Assembly (NCBI GenBank): GCA_910586015.1
Contig: CAJUGJ010000002.1
Span: 135,543 to 199,542 of the forward strand
Source: an uncultured Lachnospiraceae bacterium
GTDB taxonomy: Bacteria > Bacillota > Clostridia > Lachnospirales > Lachnospiraceae
Direction: 5' to 3'
DNA length: 64,000 nucleotides
The position numbers and the translations under genes are program-made. This document shows, piece by piece, positions 1 through 8,998 of the stretch. Numbering within the stretch: position 1 is the first letter of the stretch; each line of letters begins with the position of its first letter. Under the pieces are notes generated by a model. It saw only the letters and a list, made by a program, of their open reading frames with translations, made no database searches and was not told where the DNA came from.

Positions 1-3000
1 TTTAAAATATCCGAGAATGGAATGATTTCCTGACAAATGAATTTTGCTGCACGTTCTTCTTCCGCAGATACTCTTCCTCGAATAAAAACTTTATTATCTG
101 GTTCTGTAAGAGTACGATTTTTTTCAAAATCTCTTGAAAATAAAATGACTTCTACTGTTCCTGTCAAATCTTCTAATGTTAAAAATGCCATCATGTTATT
201 ATTTTTAGTCACTTTTAAACTTCTAGCTGTAATCATTCCGCCAATCGTCTGAAAACTTCCATCCATTACACGAGCTCTGTTTGTTTCCTCTTCTAGTAAA
301 AAGTCAACTGCAGAAGCTGTTGTATTCTTTTTTATCTGTTCTTCGTACTGTTCTAATGGATGTCCACTGATATAGATCCCAAGTACTTCTTTTTCAAATG
401 CTAAAAGTTCTTCTTTGCTATATTCTTCTACATTTAAAAAGACTTCTGCTTCTTGTTTAGATTGTGGTGCTACAAGTTCAAATAAACTCAACTGTCCATC
501 TATCGATCGTTTTCTTTCCTGTGTAATATCATCTAAAATTTTTATATATGTCTGCATCTTTTGCTTTCTTGTTCCGGGTAGTGTATCAAATGCTCCTGAT
601 TTAATAAAACTTTCCATTGTTCTTTTATTTACTTCTTTTCCAGAAAGCCTAGACACAAAATCTCTAAGTCCTCGATAAGTACCATTTAATTCTCTTTCTT
701 TTATCAAAGCTTCTATTACTGGTCGCCCTAATCCTTTAATTGCAGATAAACCATATCGAATATTTTTTCCATCTACATTAAATCCCATCTCCCCAATATT
801 AACATCAGGTGGCAAAATTTGAATACCCATCTGGCGGCAGGCGGTTATATATTCTGCTACTTTTGCGGGCGTATCAATTACAGAAGTCATAAGAGCTGCC
901 ATAAATTCAATTGGATAGTAATATTTTAAATATGCAGTCTGATAGGAAATTACTGCATAGGCAGCTGCATGTGATTTATTAAAAGCATATTTTGCAAAAT
1001 CAATCATTTCATCATAAATATGATTTGCTGTCTGTTCAGAAATTCCTTTGGCAATACATCCCGGAACTTTTTCTTCTTCATTTCCATAGACAAAGTTATG
1101 GCGTTCTTTTTCCATTACAGAGGCCTTCTTTTTAGACATGGCACGACGTACTAAATCACTTCTTCCATAACTATACCCTGCTAAATCCCTTACAATCTGC
1201 ATAACTTGTTCCTGATATACAATACATCCATAAGTTGGTCTTAAAATTGGCTCTAGCTGTGGACATTCATATACAATATTTTTCTGATCATTTTTCCCTT
1301 GAATATATTTTGGAATAAAATCCATTGGTCCGGGGCGATATAGAGAAATTCCTGCAATAACATCTTCTAGATTATGTGGCTTTAATTCTTTTATGAAATT
1401 TTTCATACCAGTACTTTCTAGCTGAAATACACCTTCGTTCTTTCCAGTACTAAGCATTTCGTAAATTTTAGGATCGGAAAAATCAATTTTGTCAATATCT
1501 AATGGAGATTCGTTCTTCTGTTTTCTTCCCTTGTTGACTAATTTTACTGCATTTTGAATTACAGTCAATGTTCGAAGACCCAAAAAATCTATTTTTAGAA
1601 GCCCTAATTCTTCTAAGGTAGTCATAGTAAATTGAGTTGTAATAGTATCATCTGTTGCCTTAGAAAGTGGTACATAGTCGTCAGCTGGTGCATTACTAAT
1701 AACAACTCCCGCAGCGTGCATAGAAGTATGTCTAGGCAGTCCTTCCAATCGTTTTGACATATCAATTAAATTATGAATTTCCTCATCATTTTCATAGACC
1801 TGTCGTAGTTCTGGATTGGAATTTAACGCCTTATTAATTGTAATTCCAAGTTCTGTTGGGATCATTTTAGCGATCACATCTACTTGAGAATAAGGCATAT
1901 CTAGAGCACGTCCTACATCTCTGATTACAGCCTTTGCTGCCATTGTTCCAAAAGTGACAATTTGAACAACTCGATCCTTTCCATACTTTTCAACCACATA
2001 ATCGATTACTTCCTGTCTGCGTTCAAAACAAAAGTCAATATCAATATCTGGCATGGTCAATCGCTTTGGATTTAAAAATCGCTCAAACAAAAGATTATAA
2101 CGAACGGGATCAATATTTGTAATACCTAATGTATACGAAACTAAACTTCCTGCTGCACTTCCTCTTCCCGGTCCTACTATAATTTGATGATCCCTTGCAA
2201 ACTTAATAAAATCCCACACAATTAAAAAGTAATCTACAAATCCCATACTATAAATAGTTTCTAATTCATAGCTTAGACGAGATGAAAGTTCTTGTGCCTG
2301 TTGTTTTTCATAGCGTTTATAAAGTCCTTCCCAACACAATTTTTGAAGATATTCCCATGAGGTAAAGTTAGGAGGAACATCAAATTTTGGAAGCTTATAA
2401 TGTCCAAACTCGATCTCTACTTCACATCGCATTGCTATCTTATGTGTATTTTCCAATGCCTCTTTCGCATATGAAAATAATTCTTCCATTTCATTTGGAG
2501 ACTTAATATAATATTGTCCTCCTTCATACCGCATCCGATCCTGATCTCCTACCTTTTTTTGAGTTTGTATACAAAGTAAGATATCATGGGCAGCTGCATC
2601 AGAAGCTAAGGTGTAATGAATATCATTTGTTGCTACTAAAGGAATTTTTGTTTCTCTGCTCATTCGGATCAAACCCTGATTAACCAGTTTTTGTTCTGGA
2701 ATTCCGTGATCTTGAAGTTCTAAGAAAAAATTATTTTCTCCAAAGACTTCTCTTAAATGAAGTGCGACTTTTTTTGCCTCTTCATAAAATCCTCTGCGTA
2801 ATTGAACTGCCACTTCACCAGCAAGACAGGCAGATAGAGCAATAATTCCTTCTTTATATTTTTCTAAAACCTCATAATCTACTCTTGGCTTATAATAAAA
2901 ACCTTCTGTAAATCCGCGGGATACTAATTTCATTAAATTAGAATATCCTATGTTATTTTCTGCCAATAATACCAAATGATAATATTTTTCTTCTGATGCA

Positions 3001-3239
3001 CCTCCTTCCTTATCAAAACGGGATTTAGGAGCTACATAGACCTCACATCCTAAGATCGGACGAATTCCTTGAGCTTTACAAGCACGGTAAAAATCAATCA
3101 CTCCATACATAACCCCATGATCAGTGATAGCTAAACTATCCATACCTAATTCCTTTGTTCGTGCTACCATCTCCGAAATTTTTCCTGAGCCATCTAGTAG
3201 ACTGTATTCGGTATGCACATGTAAATGTGTAAAATTCAT
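1..3239 (-). CDS. dnaE: DNA polymerase III subunit alpha (DnaE), 3' end cut by the window edge
   Basis: Replicative DNA polymerase of family C. The reverse strand is open from an ATG at 3239 to the window edge, about 1079 residues. The start reads MNFTHLHVHTEYSLLDGSGK, the classic opening of the N-terminal PHP domain (HxH metal-binding motif). The polymerase active-site motif PDIDIDF lies near residues 395-402 (about 2030-2056), carrying the catalytic aspartates. The usual family length of about 1150 residues suggests only the last 70-80 residues of the C-terminal region lie outside the window. It follows the polysaccharide deacetylase gene by 14 bases, so the two are probably co-transcribed. 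No intein or frameshift was seen. Assignment is very safe; being DnaE rather than the Gram-positive PolC follows from the N-terminal PHP domain and the absence of an inserted exonuclease domain. Confidence 0.97.
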   Translation of the reverse strand, partial: MNFTHLHVHTEYSLLDGSGKISEMVARTKELGMDSLAITDHGVMYGVIDFYRACKAQGIRPILGCEVYVAPKSRFDKEGGASEEKYYHLVLLAENNIGYSNLMKLVSRGFTEGFYYKPRVDYEVLEKYKEGIIALSACLAGEVAVQLRRGFYEEAKKVALHLREVFGENNFFLELQDHGIPEQKLVNQGLIRMSRETKIPLVATNDIHYTLASDAAAHDILLCIQTQKKVGDQDRMRYEGGQYYIKSPNEMEELFSYAKEALENTHKIAMRCEVEIEFGHYKLPKFDVPPNFTSWEYLQKLCWEGLYKRYEKQQAQELSSRLSYELETIYSMGFVDYFLIVWDFIKFARDHQIIVGPGRGSAAGSLVSYTLGITNIDPVRYNLLFERFLNPKRLTMPDIDIDFCFERRQEVIDYVVEKYGKDRVVQIVTFGTMAAKAVIRDVGRALDMPYSQVDVIAKMIPTELGITINKALNSNPELRQVYENDEEIHNLIDMSKRLEGLPRHTSMHAAGVVISNAPADDYVPLSKATDDTITTQFTMTTLEELGLLKIDFLGLRTLTVIQNAVKLVNKGRKQKNESPLDIDKIDFSDPKIYEMLSTGKNEGVFQLESTGMKNFIKELKPHNLEDVIAGISLYRPGPMDFIPKYIQGKNDQKNIVYECPQLEPILRPTYGCIVYQEQVMQIVRDLAGYSYGRSDLVRRAMSKKKASVMEKERHNFVYGNEEEKVPGCIAKGISEQTANHIYDEMIDFAKYAFNKSHAAAYAVISYQTAYLKYYYPIEFMAALMTSVIDTPAKVAEYITACRQMGIQILPPDVNIGEMGFNVDGKNIRYGLSAIKGLGRPVIEALIKERELNGTYRGLRDFVSRLSGKEVNKRTMESFIKSGAFDTLPGTRKQKMQTYIKILDDITQERKRSIDGQLSLFELVAPQSKQEAEVFLNVEEYSKEELLAFEKEVLGIYISGHPLEQYEEQIKKNTTASAVDFLLEEETNRARVMDGSFQTIGGMITARSLKVTKNNNMMAFLTLEDLTGTVEVILFSRDFEKNRTLTEPDNKVFIRGRVSAEEERAAKFICQEIIPFSDIL

Positions 3240-3253
3240 ATCCTACTCCATTT

Positions 3254-4726
3254 CTATTTCAGTTTTGGTCTTGCAGGATCAATAACTTTACTTAAATCAA
3301 AGAGATCTGCAAGACGTTCTGGAAACTGAAGCATTGCCTGACCGTCTAATGGTCTTCTTGTCATACGAATATAATTTTTTCTGACTTGAATCCAAGGTTC
3401 TTTAAAAACACCACAGTAAAAACGAAATCCTTTTTCAAAAAGTTTCTCAAATTTATAGCTTTTATATCCTGAAATGGTATTTTCAATATCAATACCATAT
3501 GGAAAGATATAAACATCGGTTTCTCCTACTAAAGATCCTACATTTTCCAACCAATTATCTGTATCATATACTAAAAATTCATTTGTACAAGTTTCCATAT
3601 TTCGATGTCCATTACTATGACAGGCAAATTCCCACCCCCATTCCTTCATGACTTTAGCAACTTCACGAACCGTTTCTTTATCCTGTTCGTAGGTTGGAGA
3701 ATCTTTTGACGCTGGATCTGTACGATATCCTAATGCACCCTCATAACCAGTCAATGCAATTAATCCTCTTGCACCACGATAAGAAAAATCCGGATGTGTT
3801 TCAAGAAACGTTTCTAAAACAGGAACTAAATCATAATCTCCTATCACATAACTTCCATCTTCTAGTAACATCTTTGTAGAAGGACGTCCATTCTCATCGA
3901 TCACCATACAAGAAGCAAATCCGTCACCATCCATATAGTCATAATAATTTACATCATCTTGGGATAATACAAATGGCTTTTTATCTGGAGGTAAAAGAAT
4001 AGAACCTTCTTCATAAGCCATTGTGCCGTCCTCTTGTTCTACAAGTTGAACTACGTCATGAATACTAACCAAAACATACCCTTGATCGTACATCTGCTGC
4101 ATCATTTCCTGAAACTCAGAAATCGTAGTCATATAATAATTATATCCATTGGAATCATAGTCATTGTCAAATGCCTTTGAAGTATCTGCAATAAGTGAGT
4201 GAAAAAAGATATGATTTACCTGTGCGGAGGAAGAATATGCTCCAAATGGCACACATTCTGCTTTTTTTATTTCTATTTCACTTAATAACGTCTGAAACTC
4301 ACTATTTGCTTCATAACCATGATAAGATTGAATTAATTCGATAGCACTATCATAATCATATCCTGTAGCGAGAAATTTTGCCTGCTCTAAAATCTTTTGT
4401 TGTTCTTCTTTCTGTTTTGCTATTTCCTCTTCTTGTTTTTGCTTAAGTAGTTGTTCTTCGTCTGATTTTTGTTCGTTTTCTTTTTCGTTGTCTTTTTCGT
4501 TTTTTTGCTCTTTCTCTTTTTCATTTTTCTGTGTGCTGATTTGATTACTTTCCTGTTCATTTTCTACTCTGTTTTGTTTATTATCCTGTGGCTGTGCCCT
4601 TTTTATTGCAGATACAATCAAAAGACACAATATTAAAGTAAGTAAGATTACTCCTTCTACTAAAATAATTTTACTTACTTTTCTTTCTTTTTTTATCTTT
4701 TTATTGTTTTTATTTTCTTTATTCAT
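3254..4726 (-). CDS. Membrane-anchored polysaccharide deacetylase family protein
   Basis: A 490-residue extracytoplasmic protein. It has a basic N-terminus, one membrane segment (VILLTLILCLLIVSAI), a highly charged Lys/Glu/Gln coiled stretch (about residues 60-115), then a NodB-type carbohydrate esterase domain. The motif LSQDDVNYYDY gives the Asp pair and FACHSNGH gives the metal-binding H-x3-H of family 4 deacetylases. Substrate is unknown; peptidoglycan or a wall polysaccharide is likely. An ATG 36 bases further upstream exists, but a GGAGG stands 8 bases before the chosen ATG. It is transcribed after the terminator at 4764-4797 and before dnaE. The charged linker probably spans the wall. 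Function at family level is confident; catalytic competence and substrate are inferred. Confidence 0.85.
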   Translation of the reverse strand: MNKENKNNKKIKKERKVSKIILVEGVILLTLILCLLIVSAIKRAQPQDNKQNRVENEQESNQISTQKNEKEKEQKNEKDNEKENEQKSDEEQLLKQKQEEEIAKQKEEQQKILEQAKFLATGYDYDSAIELIQSYHGYEANSEFQTLLSEIEIKKAECVPFGAYSSSAQVNHIFFHSLIADTSKAFDNDYDSNGYNYYMTTISEFQEMMQQMYDQGYVLVSIHDVVQLVEQEDGTMAYEEGSILLPPDKKPFVLSQDDVNYYDYMDGDGFASCMVIDENGRPSTKMLLEDGSYVIGDYDLVPVLETFLETHPDFSYRGARGLIALTGYEGALGYRTDPASKDSPTYEQDKETVREVAKVMKEWGWEFACHSNGHRNMETCTNEFLVYDTDNWLENVGSLVGETDVYIFPYGIDIENTISGYKSYKFEKLFEKGFRFYCGVFKEPWIQVRKNYIRMTRRPLDGQAMLQFPERLADLFDLSKVIDPARPKLK

Positions 4727-4763
4727 TTGAATTCCTCCACTCTTACTTCTTGATTCTTCCAAA

Positions 4764-4797
4764 AAAGGAGCTACTGCCTATTTTGGCTGTCAGCTCC
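4764..4797 (-). terminator. Intrinsic terminator after whiA/HPr
   Basis: On the minus strand a GGAGCT...AGCTCC stem extends through ACAGCC/ACTGCC with one bulge and one mismatch, followed by TTTTTT. It ends the hprK-to-whiA transcript ahead of the deacetylase gene. The stem belongs to the GGAGCTGTTGCA-like family seen elsewhere in the window. Confidence 0.8.
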
Positions 4798-4813
4798 CTG
4801 TCTTTGAGTTTTT

Positions 4814-5068
4814 CTACTTACCACATAAATATTTTTCAATATTCTCCATTGCCTCTTTCTCGTCTACTCCTTCTATTACAACTACGATTTCTTCTCCTTC
4901 TGGAAGCCCCATACTCATCATTCCCATAATACTTTTGGCATTTACTCTTTTTTTTCCACATTCAATATAAATACTACTTTCAAATTGACTCGCTACTTGT
5001 ACAAGTAATGCAACTGGTCTGGCTTCTAACCCTGCCGGAATTTGAATTGTGATTTTTTTTGTAATCAT
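4814..5068 (-). CDS. HPr-like (Crh-like) protein, internal start within the whiA frame
   Basis: 84 residues beginning MITKKITIQIPAGLEARP. Counting from this Met, position 15 is Glu where PTS phosphocarrier HPr has the phosphorylated His (GLHARP becomes GLEARP), while Ser46 in KSIMGMMSMG is kept. Bacillus Crh likewise lacks His15 and keeps Ser46 and acts only in HPrK-dependent catabolite control. The protein is therefore predicted to be a Ser46 target of HprK, encoded at 8999-9925, and not a sugar phosphocarrier. The internal start is backed by AAGGAGGG at 10 bases spacing. Whether it exists as a free protein, as the tail of WhiA, or both, cannot be told from sequence. Confidence 0.8.
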   Translation of the reverse strand: MITKKITIQIPAGLEARPVALLVQVASQFESSIYIECGKKRVNAKSIMGMMSMGLPEGEEIVVVIEGVDEKEAMENIEKYLCGK

Positions 5069-6025
5069 TTCACTTTTGCCCTCCTTTTCCCTCAAAACCT
5101 CTGCAATACTACACAACTTCTTTAACCGATGATTGACTCCCGACTTTCCAACTTTTGGGCAAAGCAAGTCCCCCAATTCTTTTAATGTTGCGTCTGGATA
5201 GTCAATTCTAAGCTGTGCAATTTCCTCTAAACCTTCTGTCAAATACTCTAAACCAACTGTATTTTTAATATAATTAATATCCTGAATTTGACGAGAAGCT
5301 GCTGTAACAGTCTTTTGGATATTGGCCGTTTCACAATTTACCTTTCGGTTGACGGAATTTCGTACTTCTTTTAATATTCTAACATTTTCTAATTCCATCA
5401 AAGCAATTGGTGCCTGCATAATATTTAATAGCTCTACAATCTGTGATCCTTCTTTTAAATATACAACGTAATAGTGTTTTCGAGAAATGATTTTTGCCTC
5501 TACTTCGAAAGAATTCATAATTGTCTGTAACTGTTGTGCTAAAATATCATTTAAAAATACCATTTCTAAATGATACGTCTTTTCTGGATCTGCAACAGAA
5601 CCTACACTTAAAAAAGCGCCTCGAATAAATGCCCGTTTACAGCAGGTATTTTGTACAACAAGGTGATCTGTATAAAGAAACAAAGAACCGGAAGGTGATA
5701 TTTGCTGTTTTAATTTTAAAGTCTCCATCACAATTTGTACTGTTTTTGTTCCTTCCAAAACTAAAGTATAAACAAAAACTTTCTTTCTTCGACGTACTAT
5801 AATTTTGGCACAAATTTTAAAAATATCTTCAATTAACCAAAATGCTCGTCTGCTGACAGAAATATTTTCTGTCTGTAATACTAAACATTCTAATTTCTCT
5901 TCCTTTTTTTCTATCCTTTCACTACAACATTCCATCATCGCTGCTAATTCAGCAATATTACAATGTCTTCCAAAGGAGTTGACTTTTTCCAGCTCTTTCT
6001 TTACTTTTTTTGAAAATGACACCAT
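4814..6025 (-). CDS. whiA: WhiA-type regulator fused in frame to an HPr/Crh-like domain
   Basis: A 403-residue open frame. Residues 1-319 are WhiA: an N-terminal LAGLIDADG-like fold and a C-terminal helix-turn-helix (around TLKELGDLLCPKVGKSGVNH). WhiA binds DNA in Actinobacteria and affects cell division and metabolism in Firmicutes. Residues 320-403 are a complete HPr-fold domain that continues without a stop codon; I re-translated the junction (LREKEGKSEMITKK) from the bases. WhiA alone is usually about 315 residues, so the fusion adds a whole extra protein. A strong internal AAGGAGGG stands 10 bases before the HPr ATG, so free HPr-like protein may also be made. The WhiA start has AGAAAGG upstream. 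Rare fusion, recent stop loss or a single-base sequence error are the alternatives. Confidence 0.9.
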   Translation of the reverse strand: MVSFSKKVKKELEKVNSFGRHCNIAELAAMMECCSERIEKKEEKLECLVLQTENISVSRRAFWLIEDIFKICAKIIVRRRKKVFVYTLVLEGTKTVQIVMETLKLKQQISPSGSLFLYTDHLVVQNTCCKRAFIRGAFLSVGSVADPEKTYHLEMVFLNDILAQQLQTIMNSFEVEAKIISRKHYYVVYLKEGSQIVELLNIMQAPIALMELENVRILKEVRNSVNRKVNCETANIQKTVTAASRQIQDINYIKNTVGLEYLTEGLEEIAQLRIDYPDATLKELGDLLCPKVGKSGVNHRLKKLCSIAEVLREKEGKSEMITKKITIQIPAGLEARPVALLVQVASQFESSIYIECGKKRVNAKSIMGMMSMGLPEGEEIVVVIEGVDEKEAMENIEKYLCGK

Positions 6026-6049
6026 TTTTAACCTTTCTAAAGATATCTG

Positions 6050-6904
6050 CTATGTTTTTTCAATATCTCGATGATCCGCTTTTACTCCATATTCTGTTTT
6101 CTTAAATCGCCGGACAAGTTCATTTGTAATCGTTACAGAACGATGTTTTCCACCAGTACATCCAATTCCCACAACTAATTGATTTTTTCCTTCTGCAATA
6201 TAATTTGGAATCAGAAAATTTAAAAGATCTTCTAACTTGTCCAAAAAGATCCCTGACTGAGGTGTATTGAGAACATAATCTCTCACAGTAATATTATTGC
6301 CTGTTTGTTGTTTTAATTCTGGCACATAATATGGATTGGCAAGAAAGCGTACATCAAATACTAAATCTGCATCAAGCAGTATACCATACTTAAAACCAAA
6401 GGATACTACTGTAATAAAAAAGTTATGGTAAGAACCATTTTCTAAAAAGATATGATCAATTTCTGCCTTTAATTCCCGTACTAATAAATGACTTGTATCT
6501 AAAATATAATCTGCTTCTTCTTTTAAAAATTGAAGCTGTCTGCGTTCCTCTTCAATTCCTTTGTCTACTCTTCCAGAGCCTGCTACTGGATGAGTTCTAC
6601 GAGTTTCTTTATAGCGTTTAACAAGAACCTCTGTTGAAGCATCTAAAAACAGGATTTCTCTATGAATTCCTTTTTCATCCATTTGTGCCATCACTGGACG
6701 AAACTCCTCTAATGTTTGACCATTTCGAATATCAATTCCAATTGCAGCTTTACCAATTTGTTTATTTTGAGTTGTAAGATTCGCAAATGTTAAAATTAAT
6801 GGTACGGGCAGATTATCTACACAGAAATATCCCACATCTTCTAACATTTTTAAAACAGAACTTTTTCCTGCACCAGACATTCCAGTTACTATTACAAGCC
6901 GCAT
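6050..6904 (-). CDS. rapZ: RapZ/YvcJ-family P-loop protein
   Basis: 284 residues. The N-terminal kinase-like domain has Walker A GMSGAGKS at residues 8-15; the C-terminal domain holds the family motif VGIGCTGGKHRSV. In E. coli RapZ binds sRNA to direct RNase E decay of glmZ and controls glucosamine-6-phosphate synthesis; in Firmicutes (YvcJ) it is a nucleotide-binding protein tied to competence and envelope physiology. An in-frame ATG six codons upstream abuts the murB stop, but AAGGGAG stands 6 bases before the chosen ATG. The gene sits tightly between murB and whiA, the usual Clostridia order. Its precise role here is unknown. Confidence 0.93.
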   Translation of the reverse strand: MRLVIVTGMSGAGKSSVLKMLEDVGYFCVDNLPVPLILTFANLTTQNKQIGKAAIGIDIRNGQTLEEFRPVMAQMDEKGIHREILFLDASTEVLVKRYKETRRTHPVAGSGRVDKGIEEERRQLQFLKEEADYILDTSHLLVRELKAEIDHIFLENGSYHNFFITVVSFGFKYGILLDADLVFDVRFLANPYYVPELKQQTGNNITVRDYVLNTPQSGIFLDKLEDLLNFLIPNYIAEGKNQLVVGIGCTGGKHRSVTITNELVRRFKKTEYGVKADHRDIEKT

Positions 6905-6922
6905 TGCCCTCTCCCTTTTCAT

Positions 6923-7855
6923 CTACCATGTTTCTGGAAATTCTCCTACCATTTTTATTTCTGGTTCAAGAAGAATACCTGATTGTTCTTTTACTCTTTG
7001 TTGTATCATTCGCATCAGACAAATTACATCTTGAGATGTAGCTTCCCCTGTATTAATAACAAAACCACAATGTTTTTCGGAAACTTGTGCTCCCCCAACC
7101 TTAACACCTTTTAGTCCTGCTTCCATAATCAATTTTCCTGCATAATTACCTTCTGGGCGTTTAAATGTACTTCCAGCACTTGGATATTCTAATGGCTGTT
7201 TTTCCTTTCGTGTTTGAGCATATTGATTGATTTGAGCTTTGATCTGTTCTTTTTGTCCTTTTTTTAGTAAAAATACTGCTCGTAGTACAACGTCAGAAAT
7301 GTTTTGAAATATACTGGTTCGATAGCCATATTGTAACTGCTGTTTTTGTAATGTCTTTTCCTGTCCAAATTCATCTAACACATCTACAGAAACTAAAAAA
7401 TCTTTTATTTCACTGCCATAAGCACCTGCATTCATTACAACTGCTCCACCAAAACTTCCTGGAATTCCAGTAGCAAATTCCAGTCCTTCCAAACCTGCTT
7501 CTGCTGCAAATAAAGAAATTTTAGAAAGTGGCAGATCTGCGTCGGCTGATAATAAGATTCCCCTTTTTTCTTCTTGTAACTTTGGTAAAGTTTTGAATTC
7601 ATTATGAATAACTACTCCTCGAAATCCCCGATCAGAAACTAGCAAATTACTTCCATTTCCCAAAATCATATAAGGTACTTTCTCTTGTTTACATAAAAGT
7701 AAGAGGTCTTTTAACTCTCTCGTGCATGATGGTACTGCAAAATAATCTGCAGGACCACCGATTCGAAATGTAGTATGTCTGCTCAATGGTTCATTTTTCT
7801 GCACGCCTTTCGCCTTTAGAATACGTGTTAATTCTCGATAAAATAAATCCTCCAT
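6923..7855 (-). CDS. murB: UDP-N-acetylenolpyruvoylglucosamine reductase
   Basis: 310 residues. Reduces UDP-GlcNAc-enolpyruvate to UDP-MurNAc with NADPH and FAD, the second committed step of peptidoglycan precursor synthesis in the cytoplasm. FAD-binding motifs TTFRIGGPADYF, GNGSNLLVSD and GIPGSFGGAVVMNAGAYG are present. The catalytic Ser lies in PSAGSTFKRP, typical of type II enzymes that lack the extra C-terminal loop. Its stop is followed at once by rapZ. A 182-base gap separates it from glcK, so it may also have its own promoter, but no convincing one was found. Confidence 0.97.
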   Translation of the reverse strand: MEDLFYRELTRILKAKGVQKNEPLSRHTTFRIGGPADYFAVPSCTRELKDLLLLCKQEKVPYMILGNGSNLLVSDRGFRGVVIHNEFKTLPKLQEEKRGILLSADADLPLSKISLFAAEAGLEGLEFATGIPGSFGGAVVMNAGAYGSEIKDFLVSVDVLDEFGQEKTLQKQQLQYGYRTSIFQNISDVVLRAVFLLKKGQKEQIKAQINQYAQTRKEKQPLEYPSAGSTFKRPEGNYAGKLIMEAGLKGVKVGGAQVSEKHCGFVINTGEATSQDVICLMRMIQQRVKEQSGILLEPEIKMVGEFPETW

Positions 7856-8037
7856 CTTTTTACTCCCATTCTTTATGGCAACTCCGAACAGATGCAGAAC
7901 CGAAGCCTTTCTTAATACTTATAGCATGAATTTATGCAAATAGCTATATTTTAATGTTAGAATTTTCGTTTTTGCCATATTGTCTCAATTCACTCACTAT
8001 TTACTATATGTATATCCTCTATATTTAGGGGATATTA

Positions 8038-8982
8038 CTATTTCTTTGATAAAATTAATTTAGCACAACCATAAATTCCAGCATCATTTCCAAGTTCCGC
8101 TAAACGAAATTCTTTATTTGAAAGTGCAGATAAAATATTTTTATTATAATATTTTCGTATTACATCAATCAAAATTGCCCCTGCCTTTGAAACACCACCA
8201 CCAATAACAAATATTTGTGGATCGACTACTGCTGCTACGTGAGAAAGTGCAAGTGCTAAGTATTGTCCAAGTTCTTCCACTAACTCCATAGCTATACTAT
8301 CCCCATTTTTAGCAGTGTCAAAGACATCTTTTGCAGTCAAATCTTTATATTTACGTAGAACCGATTCCTGTGTCTGTTCAGAAAGTAGTTTTTTTGCCAT
8401 ACGTACAATTCCAGTTGCAGAAGCATATTGCTCTAAATGTCCATGACCACCACAGCCACATTGATCCATTTCTGTTGGATTTACTATAATATGTCCTATT
8501 TCTCCACCTGCACCATTACTACCAGCAACTACAGAACCACCGACGATCACACCTCCACCAACACCTGTTCCAAGTGTTACCATAATAATATTTTCATAGC
8601 CTTTTCCGCCTCCCTGCCACATTTCACCTAATGCTGCTACATTGGCATCATTGGCAGCTGCTACCTTTAGTCCTGTTAATGTACTCATTTTTTCACTGAC
8701 ATTAAAAATACTCCATCCTAAATTTGCACATTTTAAAACAGTTCCATCTTGTGTAACTGGTCCCGGTACACCAATTCCAACTCCTATTACTTCCTCATCT
8801 TTTAAATCTTTTTCCTTTATTTTTTTAAGAATAGTATCTGCTACATCTTGAGGAACCGATTCTCCATGATTTTCTCTATTTGTTGGAATCTCCCACTTTT
8901 CTTTTAATTCTCCCTCTTTTGTAAAAAGTCCACATTTTATAGAAGTTCCTCCAATATCAATTCCAAAGCAATACTGCTGCAT
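8038..8982 (-). CDS. glcK: ROK-family glucokinase
   Basis: 314 residues. Phosphorylates glucose with ATP in the cytoplasm. The ATP-binding motif DIGGTSIKCGLF opens the protein; the sugar-binding region has GAGGEIGHI and the ROK zinc cluster CGCGGHG. ANDANVAALGE and TLGTGVGGG complete the signature. It starts 16 bases after hprK, so glucose phosphorylation and the glycolytic-intermediate-sensing kinase HprK are co-transcribed. Preference for glucose over other hexoses is inferred from close similarity to Gram-positive GlcK enzymes. Confidence 0.93.
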   Translation of the reverse strand: MQQYCFGIDIGGTSIKCGLFTKEGELKEKWEIPTNRENHGESVPQDVADTILKKIKEKDLKDEEVIGVGIGVPGPVTQDGTVLKCANLGWSIFNVSEKMSTLTGLKVAAANDANVAALGEMWQGGGKGYENIIMVTLGTGVGGGVIVGGSVVAGSNGAGGEIGHIIVNPTEMDQCGCGGHGHLEQYASATGIVRMAKKLLSEQTQESVLRKYKDLTAKDVFDTAKNGDSIAMELVEELGQYLALALSHVAAVVDPQIFVIGGGVSKAGAILIDVIRKYYNKNILSALSNKEFRLAELGNDAGIYGCAKLILSKK

Positions 8983-8998
8983 ATTTCACACTTCCCTT

